Assembly (NCBI GenBank): GCA_036267155.1
Contig: DATAWP010000038.1
Coordinates: 1-64,000 of the forward strand
Direction: 5' to 3'
Origin: PALSA-1353 sp036267155
GTDB taxonomy: Bacteria > Planctomycetota > Phycisphaerae > Tepidisphaerales > Tepidisphaeraceae
DNA length: 64,000 nt
Every line of letters starts with the position of its first letter. Position 1 is the stretch's first letter. The position numbers and the translations under genes are program-made. Positions 52,344 to 59,488 of the stretch are shown in pieces. The notes under the pieces are model-generated. The model did not search any database and was not told the origin of the DNA. It saw nothing but the letters and a program-made list of their open reading frames with translations.

Positions 52344-53176
52344 GTACGGCGCCGAGAATACAAACGTACGGCGGCCGGCGATTCACGCCGGGGCGGATCG
52401 CGTTGTTTCTGATCATCGTGGTGGGATTTTTCGCGTGGCAGGGAAGCCAGAAAATCCCGACCGGCGCGGCCTCGGGGACGGCGCTGAATGGCCCCAAGCC
52501 GACAAGCCGGCCGAGCGGCGAAACGCTGCGCGTCGCAACGTTCAACATCGACGGTGAGGACGGCGATGCCACGGCCGACACGATGCGCGGTTTCGACCTG
52601 ATCGGTATGCAGGAAGTTCACGGAAAAGGCCCGTTCTCAAAATCGAATCAGGCGGAAGTTCTGGGCGGGAAACTGGGCCTGCCCTGGCTGTTCGCCCCCG
52701 TCGAGCGGCAATGGTGGAGCAACGCGTTCGGCGACGGCGTTTTGACCTCGCTCCCCGTGCAGCACTGGGAGCGGTTTCCATTGGCCAATGAGAACGCCGA
52801 CAGTAACCGGGAAGTGCTGATCCTTCGCCTCGAATTCGCCGGCAAACCTTTGAACGTTCTGATGACCCACCTGGAACGTCACGATGATCGCGACAAGGAA
52901 TTGGCGACGGTCGGGTCGCTGTTCCTGTCCATGCAGGAGCCGGCCATCCTCATGGGCGATTTGAATTCGCCTAATGACGATCAGCAAATTCAGTTGCTGC
53001 GAAAAACTCCCGGCGTGATCGATCCCATCGGCGATTCCGTGACCATGAAGACCGGCAAGAGTTGGGACCGGATTTTCGCGCGCGGGATGCGCTGCGTGGG
53101 ATCAGGTTCCATCGACAAGGGGGCGTCGGATCATCCGCTGGTGTGGGCGGAACTGGAACCGAATTCGGCGAAATAG
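52340..53176 (+). CDS. Endonuclease/exonuclease/phosphatase family protein
   Basis: A 278-aa protein with one N-terminal helix (residues 19-36) and then an EEP domain: LRVATFNIDGEDGD, LIGMQEVHGKG with the metal-binding glutamate, THLERHDDR, ILMGDLNSPND and KGASDHPLVWAEL with the catalytic aspartate/histidine. It is probably a membrane-anchored phosphodiesterase or phosphatase facing the outside. It overlaps the GT2 gene by four bases (ATGA), as the last gene of the DegT/LAB_N/GT2/EEP run. The substrate is unknown. Confidence 0.85.
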   Translation: MSTAPRIQTYGGRRFTPGRIALFLIIVVGFFAWQGSQKIPTGAASGTALNGPKPTSRPSGETLRVATFNIDGEDGDATADTMRGFDLIGMQEVHGKGPFSKSNQAEVLGGKLGLPWLFAPVERQWWSNAFGDGVLTSLPVQHWERFPLANENADSNREVLILRLEFAGKPLNVLMTHLERHDDRDKELATVGSLFLSMQEPAILMGDLNSPNDDQQIQLLRKTPGVIDPIGDSVTMKTGKSWDRIFARGMRCVGSGSIDKGASDHPLVWAELEPNSAK

Positions 53177-53188
53177 ACGTTCGTGTGA

Positions 53189-53194
53189 TATAAT
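53189..53194 (+). promoter_or_regulatory. -10 TATAAT, leaderless start
   Basis: A perfect TATAAT ends 7 nt before ATG 53202 of the Uma2 gene. No Shine-Dalgarno sequence. The clearest example of this arrangement in the window. Confidence 0.6.
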
Positions 53195-53201
53195 CAGGAC
53201 G

Positions 53202-53825
53202 ATGGCCTCAGTCCCCTCCACTGTCAAAGAAACCGGCGCCCAGCCGGCGTGGCAGATCGCGGAGTTGTTTCCCAACCAGGGGAATCTCAGCGACAGCGAT
53301 TATTTGTTCCTCACAAAGCATACGAACCGCATCGTCGAATTCACGGATGGTCGAATCGAGGTATTACCAATGCCCACCCTGGAGCATCAGGAAATCGTAC
53401 TATTCCTGGTCAATCTGCTTCGATCTTTTATCGGCGCGCGAAACCTGGGCCGCGCCATCATGGCCCCTTTGCGAGTCATGCTTCGCGATGGAAAATTCAG
53501 GGAGCCGGACGTTGTTTTTATGCTTCAGCGCAACAGTTCACGCATCGGCAACGAATATTGGCAAGGTGCCGATCTCGTCATGGAGGTCATCAGCGAAGAC
53601 AATCCGAACCGAGACCTGCAAATCAAGCGGATCGATTACGCCGAGGCCGGCATCCCGGAATATTGGATTGTCGATCCACGGACCAGAACCATTACCGTCT
53701 TGAGACTCGATGGCAACCAGTATGTCACTCACAGCGAGGCACGGAATGACGGCCTGGTTCATTCATCGCTCCTTTCGGGCTTCACGGCGGATGTAGCGGC
53801 CGCATTCGCCGCCAATCCCAGCTAA
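53202..53825 (+). CDS. Uma2-family (DUF820) endonuclease-like protein
   Basis: A 207-aa PD-(D/E)XK-fold protein. Family motifs: FTDGRIEVLPMPTLEHQ, REPDVVFML with the catalytic aspartate, DLVMEVISEDNPNRDLQIKRIDYAEAGIPEYWIVDP with the E and K of the nuclease core. The biological role of Uma2 proteins is unknown; they are common in Planctomycetota and cyanobacteria. Its stop overlaps the stop of murD in the convergent orientation (CTAA at 53822-53825). Confidence 0.88.
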   Translation: MASVPSTVKETGAQPAWQIAELFPNQGNLSDSDYLFLTKHTNRIVEFTDGRIEVLPMPTLEHQEIVLFLVNLLRSFIGARNLGRAIMAPLRVMLRDGKFREPDVVFMLQRNSSRIGNEYWQGADLVMEVISEDNPNRDLQIKRIDYAEAGIPEYWIVDPRTRTITVLRLDGNQYVTHSEARNDGLVHSSLLSGFTADVAAAFAANPS

Positions 53826-55126
53826 TATCCACGTGCCGATTTCACAAACTCATCCCCCCGCTGCTCGAAATTCACGAATTGATCATAGCTCTTGAAACCC
53901 GGACTGAGCAGGACGATGTCGCCGCTGGCGGCAATGTTCTTGGCGATGGAAACGGCGGTGGGCAGGTCGCCGCAGCGGTAGGTGGCGGCTGCGTGTTGGG
54001 AGGGGGATTGTTCGAGTAGATCGGCGATGGACGGGCCGGTTGCTCCGACGCACAGAACCGCCTTGGCCCGCTCGATCAGAGCGGCGCACAGCGCTTTGAT
54101 CGGAATTTCTTTGCCGTATCCGCCGACAATCTGGATCACCTTTTTGCTCGGAAATGACATAAGCGCCGCCACGGCCGCTTCAGGAATCGTGGCGATGGAA
54201 TCGTTGAAATATCGCACGCCAGCGGATTCATGAATGAGTTGCAGGCGATGCGGCAAGCCGGGGAACTCGGCCAGCGCCTGCTGCGCTTGCGCGAAATCGA
54301 CGCCGAAGATGGATGCGGCCGTGAACGCCCCTTGCGCATTGAGTTGGTTGTGTTCGCCGGGGATCAGCAGGTCGAACCTCCTGCGGTTGCGGGCGCCGTA
54401 AAGAAATACTTTGCCGGGAGCTTCGCGCGCCAATCCCGCGGCCGTGGGGTCTTCTTCATTCAGCACCGCGAAATCGACGGGTTGCTGAAAGCGGATAATG
54501 TTGCGCTTGGCATCCAGATATGCTTCCAGCGACCCGTGCCATTTTAGATGGTCCTGCGAAATCATCGTCACAACGGCGACGTGCGGCGACCAGCGCGTTT
54601 CGCTTAGATGATGGAGCATGTAACTGGATAATTCCAGCACGACCAGGTCGGACGCGCCGATTTGCTCCAGGTCCGCCAGAAGCGATTTGCCGATGTTTCC
54701 GCCGATCCAGGTTTTGATCGTCGTCGCGAGCATTTTGCCGAGCATGGCGGTGGTGGTGGATTTTCCCTTGGTTCCGGTGACGCCGATGATCTCGGCGGGG
54801 CAGCGTTCGATGAAAAGGCGGATTTCCGTGGTAACGGGCTTGCCGGCCGCGCGCGCGGCGTGAATGTACGGATTGCTCGGCGGAATCGCCGGCGACGCAA
54901 CGACGATGTCGGCCGACGTGAAATCGTCCTGACGGTGTTCTCCGATGCGGAAATCGAGGGGCAGACCTTCCAGTTGGCGCAGGGAATCGGCCAATTTTTC
55001 CGGCGGATCGGAATCGGTAACCAGAACTTTCGCGCCTTGTGCGCAGAGCCAGCGCGTGACGGCGATTCCACCGCCGAAGCGGCCGAGGCCGGCAACCGTC
55101 ACTCGTTTTCCCGCCAGAGATTCCAT
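53822..55126 (-). CDS. murD: UDP-N-acetylmuramoylalanine-D-glutamate ligase
   Basis: A 434-aa Mur ligase that adds D-glutamate to UDP-MurNAc-L-Ala in peptidoglycan synthesis. Motifs: the ATP loop GVTGTKGKSTTTAMLGKML, DLVVLELSSYMLHHLSETRW, MISQDHLKWHG, FNDSIATIPEAAVAAL, and the C-terminal domain with VLLSPGFKSYDQFVNFEQRGDEF, the MurD signature. It is the last gene of a probable operon clpN-pyrF-murD (33 bp after pyrF). Other mur genes are not in the window. Its presence shows at least part of the peptidoglycan pathway. Confidence 0.95.
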   Translation of the reverse strand: MESLAGKRVTVAGLGRFGGGIAVTRWLCAQGAKVLVTDSDPPEKLADSLRQLEGLPLDFRIGEHRQDDFTSADIVVASPAIPPSNPYIHAARAAGKPVTTEIRLFIERCPAEIIGVTGTKGKSTTTAMLGKMLATTIKTWIGGNIGKSLLADLEQIGASDLVVLELSSYMLHHLSETRWSPHVAVVTMISQDHLKWHGSLEAYLDAKRNIIRFQQPVDFAVLNEEDPTAAGLAREAPGKVFLYGARNRRRFDLLIPGEHNQLNAQGAFTAASIFGVDFAQAQQALAEFPGLPHRLQLIHESAGVRYFNDSIATIPEAAVAALMSFPSKKVIQIVGGYGKEIPIKALCAALIERAKAVLCVGATGPSIADLLEQSPSQHAAATYRCGDLPTAVSIAKNIAASGDIVLLSPGFKSYDQFVNFEQRGDEFVKSARGY

Positions 55127-55159
55127 GCGATTCGGTAGCCCCGGAAGTACTTCCGAGGC

Positions 55160-56101
55160 TTAGACGCTCCCCACAACCTGGGCAATATCTCGCTTCATAT
55201 CCACAACCGCCGCCTCGAGGCATTTTTCCCAGGAGTTGCCGAATTGCGATGAGTATTTCGGTTCCTTATGCGCATAGAGAATGCTTCGACTCGCGGAGAC
55301 GATGGCGCCTCGGCCATTGATGAACGCGGCTCGCGTCATGTCGCCCGTGGCGCCTTGGGCGCCGTAGCCGGGGATCAGAAAAATGGATTTTGGCAGCAAG
55401 CGGCGCAGGGACATTATCGTGTGGGGTTGGGTGGCGCCGACGACGGCGCCGAGGCTGCTCCAGCCGCGCGTGCCGATCAAAGCGGAATCCGCCGCGAGGG
55501 CGCTCAATTTTCCCGCCAACATTTCCGACCACGTCTGGCCGGTTGCCAGCGGTGCATCCTGCAGTTCTGCGGAGCCGGGATTGCTGGTTCGCACCAGGAC
55601 GAACAGCCCGCGCGAAAACTCCCTGGCCGTCTTGATGAACGGCTCAAGCGTATCCAATCCCAGCATCGGATTGACCGTAATCGCATCGGGCGTGGCGATC
55701 TCGTCGGCGCTGCCGCCGGTTTGCTCCGCCAAATGTCCGGCGGCGTACGCGGAAGCCGTCGAGCCGATGTCGCCGCGTTTCACGTCGCCGATGACGAGCA
55801 GCCCCAGATCCTTGGCCTCCTGGATCAGGCTGTAATAGGCTTCAACGCCTTCCCAAAGATATTTTTCGAAATAAGCGGATTGGAATTTCACGATCGGCAC
55901 GTGCGGAGCAACGATCTTGAGCACGCGGGTCGTGAAATCGAAGATGGCGTCGATGGCCGTCTCCGGTCCGTCGTCGCGAGACTGAAATTTTTCGCGGATG
56001 GAATGAGGCAGGGATTCGACGATCGGATCAATCCCCACGCAAATTGGCGCGCGGGTGCGGTCGATCGCGTCGAGCAGGCGGTCGCAGAACAACTCTGACA
56101 T
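55160..56101 (-). CDS. pyrF: Orotidine 5'-phosphate decarboxylase (type 2)
   Basis: A 313-aa decarboxylase that makes UMP. The start is ATG 56101 (the frame is open to 56137 but overlaps the upstream gene). Type-2 signatures: ICVGIDPIVESLP, VKFQSAYFEKYLWEG, LLVIGDVKRGDIGSTASAYA (catalytic DxKxxD), DAITVNPMLGLDTLEPF and LIPGYGAQGATGDM. It lies 16 bp after the Clp-N protein gene and 33 bp before murD on the same strand, suggesting co-transcription. Confidence 0.95.
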   Translation of the reverse strand: MSELFCDRLLDAIDRTRAPICVGIDPIVESLPHSIREKFQSRDDGPETAIDAIFDFTTRVLKIVAPHVPIVKFQSAYFEKYLWEGVEAYYSLIQEAKDLGLLVIGDVKRGDIGSTASAYAAGHLAEQTGGSADEIATPDAITVNPMLGLDTLEPFIKTAREFSRGLFVLVRTSNPGSAELQDAPLATGQTWSEMLAGKLSALAADSALIGTRGWSSLGAVVGATQPHTIMSLRRLLPKSIFLIPGYGAQGATGDMTRAAFINGRGAIVSASRSILYAHKEPKYSSQFGNSWEKCLEAAVVDMKRDIAQVVGSV

Positions 56102-56117
56102 AGAATGATTTCCGCTG

Positions 56118-56564
56118 TTACGCTTCGCCGGCGTCATTGCCGCGGGTGAGCAGGCCGCTCAACTCTTCCAGGTCTGCGCCGCTGTCGGAGAGAATTTGGC
56201 GGACGGCGGATTCGCCGTCGTCCAGGAGCGCCAGCAGCATGAATCGGGTGGAGGCGCTGGATTGCCCCGCCGCCTGGGCCAGGGAAACCGCCGTACTTAG
56301 CGCCCGCTGCGCCTTGGGCGACAGCGGAAGCCGGCCCGTGACCAGCGGCTGCTCCGTTTCCTTCGGCAGCGCCCGTGTCAGCTTCGGCAACAACTGGTCG
56401 ATGTTCGTTTCCGCCTGAAGCGCCCGATACGCGTCGCCCGATTTGCCCGCCAGAATGCCCAGGAGCACGTGCTCGGTTCCGACGAATTCCTGGCCAAGCT
56501 GCCGCGCCCGCTCATCGGCGTGCAGAAGAGCGGCAGAAAGAGTTTCGGTGAATCCCAATCGCAT
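56118..56564 (-). CDS. Standalone Clp N-terminal domain protein
   Basis: A 148-aa protein made of two Clp-N repeats: LGFTETLSAALLHADERARQLGQEFVGTEHVLLGIL and, near residue 85, LSPKAQRALSTAVSLAQAAGQSSASTRFMLLALL. No AAA+ module follows. The family's N-domains bind substrates or adaptors, so this may modulate a ClpC-type ATPase. The frame is open to 56651, but ATG 56564 is supported by TATCAT 7 nt upstream and by the family start. First gene of the clpN-pyrF-murD run. Confidence 0.85.
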   Translation of the reverse strand: MRLGFTETLSAALLHADERARQLGQEFVGTEHVLLGILAGKSGDAYRALQAETNIDQLLPKLTRALPKETEQPLVTGRLPLSPKAQRALSTAVSLAQAAGQSSASTRFMLLALLDDGESAVRQILSDSGADLEELSGLLTRGNDAGEA

Positions 56565-56571
56565 GGTGGGA

Positions 56572-56577
56572 ATGATA
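56572..56577 (-). promoter_or_regulatory. -10-like TATCAT, leaderless start
   Basis: Minus-strand TATCAT ends 7 nt before the ATG at 56564 of the Clp-N protein gene. Confidence 0.5.
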
Positions 56578-56628
56578 GCGAGCGGAGGGAAAATTCGAAA
56601 TCTGAAATCCGAAACCCAAAAATCAACT

Positions 56629-56665
56629 CCATTTAGCCCCCCGTGAATCACGGGGGGCTAAATGG
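56629..56665 (-). terminator. Perfect palindrome between ppk1 and clpN
   Basis: CCATTTAGCCCCCCGTGA (56629-56646), one base, then TCACGGGGGGCTAAATGG (56648-56665): 18-bp perfect arms. It lies 12 bp downstream of the ppk1 stop and upstream of the clpN promoter, so it may end ppk1 transcription or be a mobile palindrome. Nearby GAAATCCGAAACC (from 56605) and GGTTTCGGATTTTTC (56691-56705) are inverted relatives of each other. Confidence 0.65.
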
Positions 56666-56676
56666 GGATAGATCCG

Positions 56677-58788
56677 TCACTCGGACTCCAGGTTTCGGAT
56701 TTTTCTGGCGCGGTCCATCAACGCGGTCTGCGCCTCGACCGCCGGTTCACCGTCGCTTGGCGTCAGCGGCCGCCACGTCCCCTCCGAACCCAACTCCCAC
56801 GCGTGCAGGCGGGCGGCGCGCATCACGTCCAGAATCTCGCGCAAGCGGTCTCGCAGGGCCGGATCTTCCACCGGCGAGATCGCCTCGACGCGCCAATCGA
56901 GATTGCGATTCATCCAGTCTGCCGACCCGATGAAGAATTCCTCCGCTCCGCCGTTGAGGAAATGATAAATCCGCGAGTGCTCCAGAAACCGCCCGAGAAT
57001 GCTGGCGACGCGAATGTTTTGCGACATCCCGGGAACTCCCGGTCGCAGGCAGCAAAACCCGCGAACGAAAAACTCGATCTTTACGCCAGCCTGCGAGGCG
57101 GCATACAGCTCGTCGATGATCTGCAGATCTTGCAGCGCATTCATCTTGGCGGTGATGCGCGCCTCTTTCCCCGCGCGGGCGTGGTCGGCTTCCCGGCGAA
57201 TTTTCAGCACGAAACGGTCCCGCATGTTCACGGGGGCCACCAGCAGCTTGCGATAATCACGCTTCAGCGACCGGCCGGTCAGATAATGAAACAGATCGAT
57301 CACGTCATCCGTGATCTGCGGATTGCACGTGAAGAGGCCAAGATCGGTGTAGAGCTGCGCGGTGCGCGAGTTGTAATTGCCCGTTCCGATGTGGCAGTAG
57401 GTCCGCAATCCCTCAGGCTCATCGCGGACAACCATCGCCACCTTGGTATGCGTTTTCAGCCCCAGCAGGCCGTACACCACGTGAACGCCGGCGTTTTCGA
57501 GTGTTTGCGCCAACCTTACATTCCGCTGCTCGTCGAAGCGGGCTTTCAATTCCACCACCACAGCCACCTGCTTGCCCGATTCGGCGGCATGGATCAGCGA
57601 GAGGACGAACGGCGAATCGGCCGTCGTGCGATAGAGCGTCATCTTGATCGCCAGCACCTTGGGGTCGAGCACGGCGGCGGCGATGAATTTCTCGACGGTT
57701 TCGGAGAAAGCCTCGTAGGGATGATGCACCAGCAGATCGCCGCCGCGGATGACCTGGAAGAAATCAACGTCTTCGCCGGCAAGCCGCGGCGGGGTGGTGG
57801 GAATCCAGGGCTTGAATTTCAGTTGCGGCAAATCGAGATTGGCCAGGGCGGCCAGGTCCGACATATCCAGCAGGCCGCGCGTGGGATAGATGTCACGCCC
57901 GTCCGCATCGATGCCGGAGACGACGAATTCGCGCATGGCGGCGGACATGGATTGGGCCAATTCCAGACGCACGGGCCGCGCCAGCCGGCGGGCACGCAAC
58001 TCCTGCTCGACCAGTTGCAGCAGATCGTCGGCGTCCTCGGCATCCATCTCGATATCCGCATTGCGCGTCACGCGAAACGGCTGATGCTCGATCACATTCA
58101 TCCCCGGAAACAGCAGCGACAGATTGCCGCCGATCACCTGTTCCAGCGGGACAAAATGCAGCTTCGTCGTCAGCGGGACCCATCGCGGGAGATTCTCCGG
58201 AACCTTGATTCGCACGAACAGCGTTTCCTTGCTGGTGGGATTCTGCAGAATCACGCCGATGGAGTTGCTCAGGTTGGAGATGAACGGAAAAGGGTGGGCT
58301 GGGTCCACCGCCAGGGGCGTGAGGATCGGAAAGACATTTTTGACGAAGTACAGGTCGGCGGCAGTTCGGTCCAGTGGTTGAAGGGCATCGTAATCGCGAA
58401 TGGACACGCCCTGGGACTCCAGCGCGGGCTTGAGATCGTCCAGCCAGCAGCGCATGTGCTCGTCCAGAACCGGCAGCAGGCGGGCGTGAATGGCGTCGAG
58501 TTGATCAAGCGGCGTCAGGCCGTCGCTGGACGGCTCACTCACCTGGGCAAGCTGCAGCCGTTGCAGCCCACCAACGCGTTTCATGAAAAATTCGTCCAGA
58601 TTCGAGGAAAAAATCGCCAGGAACCGCACCCGCTCCAATAGCGGTATCTGCTTATCCTGGGCCAGTTCCAGAACGCGGTGGTTGAAATCGAGCCAGCTCA
58701 ATTCGCGATTGAGAAACTTCCCGGCCACCGGAGGCGGAACCTGGACTGCATTTGCTTGAAGGAATCCTTCGGAGGAAGCGCGGTGCAT
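56677..58788 (-). CDS. ppk1: Polyphosphate kinase 1
   Basis: A 703-aa PPK1, which reversibly polymerises phosphate from ATP. FLNRELSWLDFNHRVLELA opens the N-domain, LDEFFMKRVGGL and PFPFISNLSNSIG follow, and the two phospholipase-D-like catalytic domains include YGLLGLKTHTKVAMVVR (autophosphorylated histidine) and SADWMNRNLDWRVEAISP. Length is normal. GATACT lies 6 nt before the ATG. Monocistronic; the palindrome at 56629 follows it. Confidence 0.96.
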   Translation of the reverse strand: MHRASSEGFLQANAVQVPPPVAGKFLNRELSWLDFNHRVLELAQDKQIPLLERVRFLAIFSSNLDEFFMKRVGGLQRLQLAQVSEPSSDGLTPLDQLDAIHARLLPVLDEHMRCWLDDLKPALESQGVSIRDYDALQPLDRTAADLYFVKNVFPILTPLAVDPAHPFPFISNLSNSIGVILQNPTSKETLFVRIKVPENLPRWVPLTTKLHFVPLEQVIGGNLSLLFPGMNVIEHQPFRVTRNADIEMDAEDADDLLQLVEQELRARRLARPVRLELAQSMSAAMREFVVSGIDADGRDIYPTRGLLDMSDLAALANLDLPQLKFKPWIPTTPPRLAGEDVDFFQVIRGGDLLVHHPYEAFSETVEKFIAAAVLDPKVLAIKMTLYRTTADSPFVLSLIHAAESGKQVAVVVELKARFDEQRNVRLAQTLENAGVHVVYGLLGLKTHTKVAMVVRDEPEGLRTYCHIGTGNYNSRTAQLYTDLGLFTCNPQITDDVIDLFHYLTGRSLKRDYRKLLVAPVNMRDRFVLKIRREADHARAGKEARITAKMNALQDLQIIDELYAASQAGVKIEFFVRGFCCLRPGVPGMSQNIRVASILGRFLEHSRIYHFLNGGAEEFFIGSADWMNRNLDWRVEAISPVEDPALRDRLREILDVMRAARLHAWELGSEGTWRPLTPSDGEPAVEAQTALMDRARKIRNLESE

Positions 58789-58932
58789 GAATAGAGTATC
58801 CCAAAGCTGCGATCGGGGGGAAAGATACTTGGTGAAACCTTAACCGGTGGAGGCGCATGAATGAAACGAGTCCCCCGAGCCGCCCTGGAGACGGTTGATG
58901 CGAACTGGACCGATAAATGGGCTCGCAGCCGC

Positions 58933-59007
58933 CTACCGCTTGCGGCGGTCGCGACGAGCTTTTCGTTTTTTACTGCCGATTTTTCGTCGGCGCCGTGGCT
59001 TAGCCAT
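58933..59007 (-). CDS. Tiny arginine/lysine-rich protein (24 aa), ribosomal-protein-like
   Basis: A 24-residue ORF, ATG 59007 to TAG 58933, starts MAKPRRRRKIGSKK and contains 10 Arg and 6 Lys with a single acidic residue. An AAAGGAG ribosome-binding site (59015-59021 on the plus strand reads CTCCTTT) lies 7 nt before the ATG, one of the best in the window. Length, MAK start and composition resemble the very small basic ribosomal proteins such as bL37 or bTHX, but homology is unproven. It is upstream of ppk1 on the same strand (144 bp apart). Confidence 0.6.
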   Translation of the reverse strand: MAKPRRRRKIGSKKRKARRDRRKR

Positions 59008-59136
59008 GTGTATACTCCTTTCAGTGGCTGGGGAGCTAAACTATCGTGCAGGCGGTGCCGCGTCCAGTTCGGCACGCCTATTGCTCATCCATGAGGCGAG
59101 CGTGAAACCACTGCGTTTTTTTAGCGAGGTTGCACA

Positions 59137-59427
59137 ATGCTTAAGCTCGATGCCGGAAACGTGCTTCTCAAACCATCACATCGTCGCCAGTTGATGTCAC
59201 GGCTCAAACGGGCCGCCCGACTTGGCCAGAGAATGGGAAACCTGGTGATTTCCATCAGTTTGCACCGCATCGGCCGTCTGGTCGAAGTGCGGGCCGACGT
59301 GGCCGACAGCACCGGCACGGTTGCTTTCCGTTCCCGTCAGCACGATTGGAAGGATGCCGCCAGGGAACTGGTCCGGATGGTCACCACCCATCTGCACGAT
59401 CGAAATATTCATCATTTGACGGCTTAA
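59137..59427 (+). CDS. Small conserved protein, HPF/RaiA-like by pattern only
   Basis: A 96-aa basic protein with GAGG 8-10 nt before its ATG. The core HRIGRLVEVRADVADSTGTVAFRSRQHDWKDAARELVRMVTTHLHD has a strand-strand-helix rhythm like the ribosome-hibernation factor fold (beta strands, then a helix with basic face), yet I cannot confirm the family. It is divergent from the 24-aa basic ORF at 58933, which fits a ribosome-related neighbourhood if both guesses are right. Confidence 0.55.
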   Translation: MLKLDAGNVLLKPSHRRQLMSRLKRAARLGQRMGNLVISISLHRIGRLVEVRADVADSTGTVAFRSRQHDWKDAARELVRMVTTHLHDRNIHHLTA

Positions 59428-59488
59428 TCCCAGTTGTACGAGGGCCGGGCGTCGATATTATCCGGGGCGGCGGCTGCTGTCGCCGTTA

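Noticed and set aside
56662..58641. 659-codon forward frame over ppk1
   Set aside because: It is antisense to the well-supported PPK1 gene; GC-rich third positions keep the frame open. No family motifs.
58861..59094. 77-codon forward frame overlapping the 24-aa basic ORF
   Set aside because: It is antisense to the tiny ORF, which has the strong ribosome-binding site; the forward frame has a start but no known motif.
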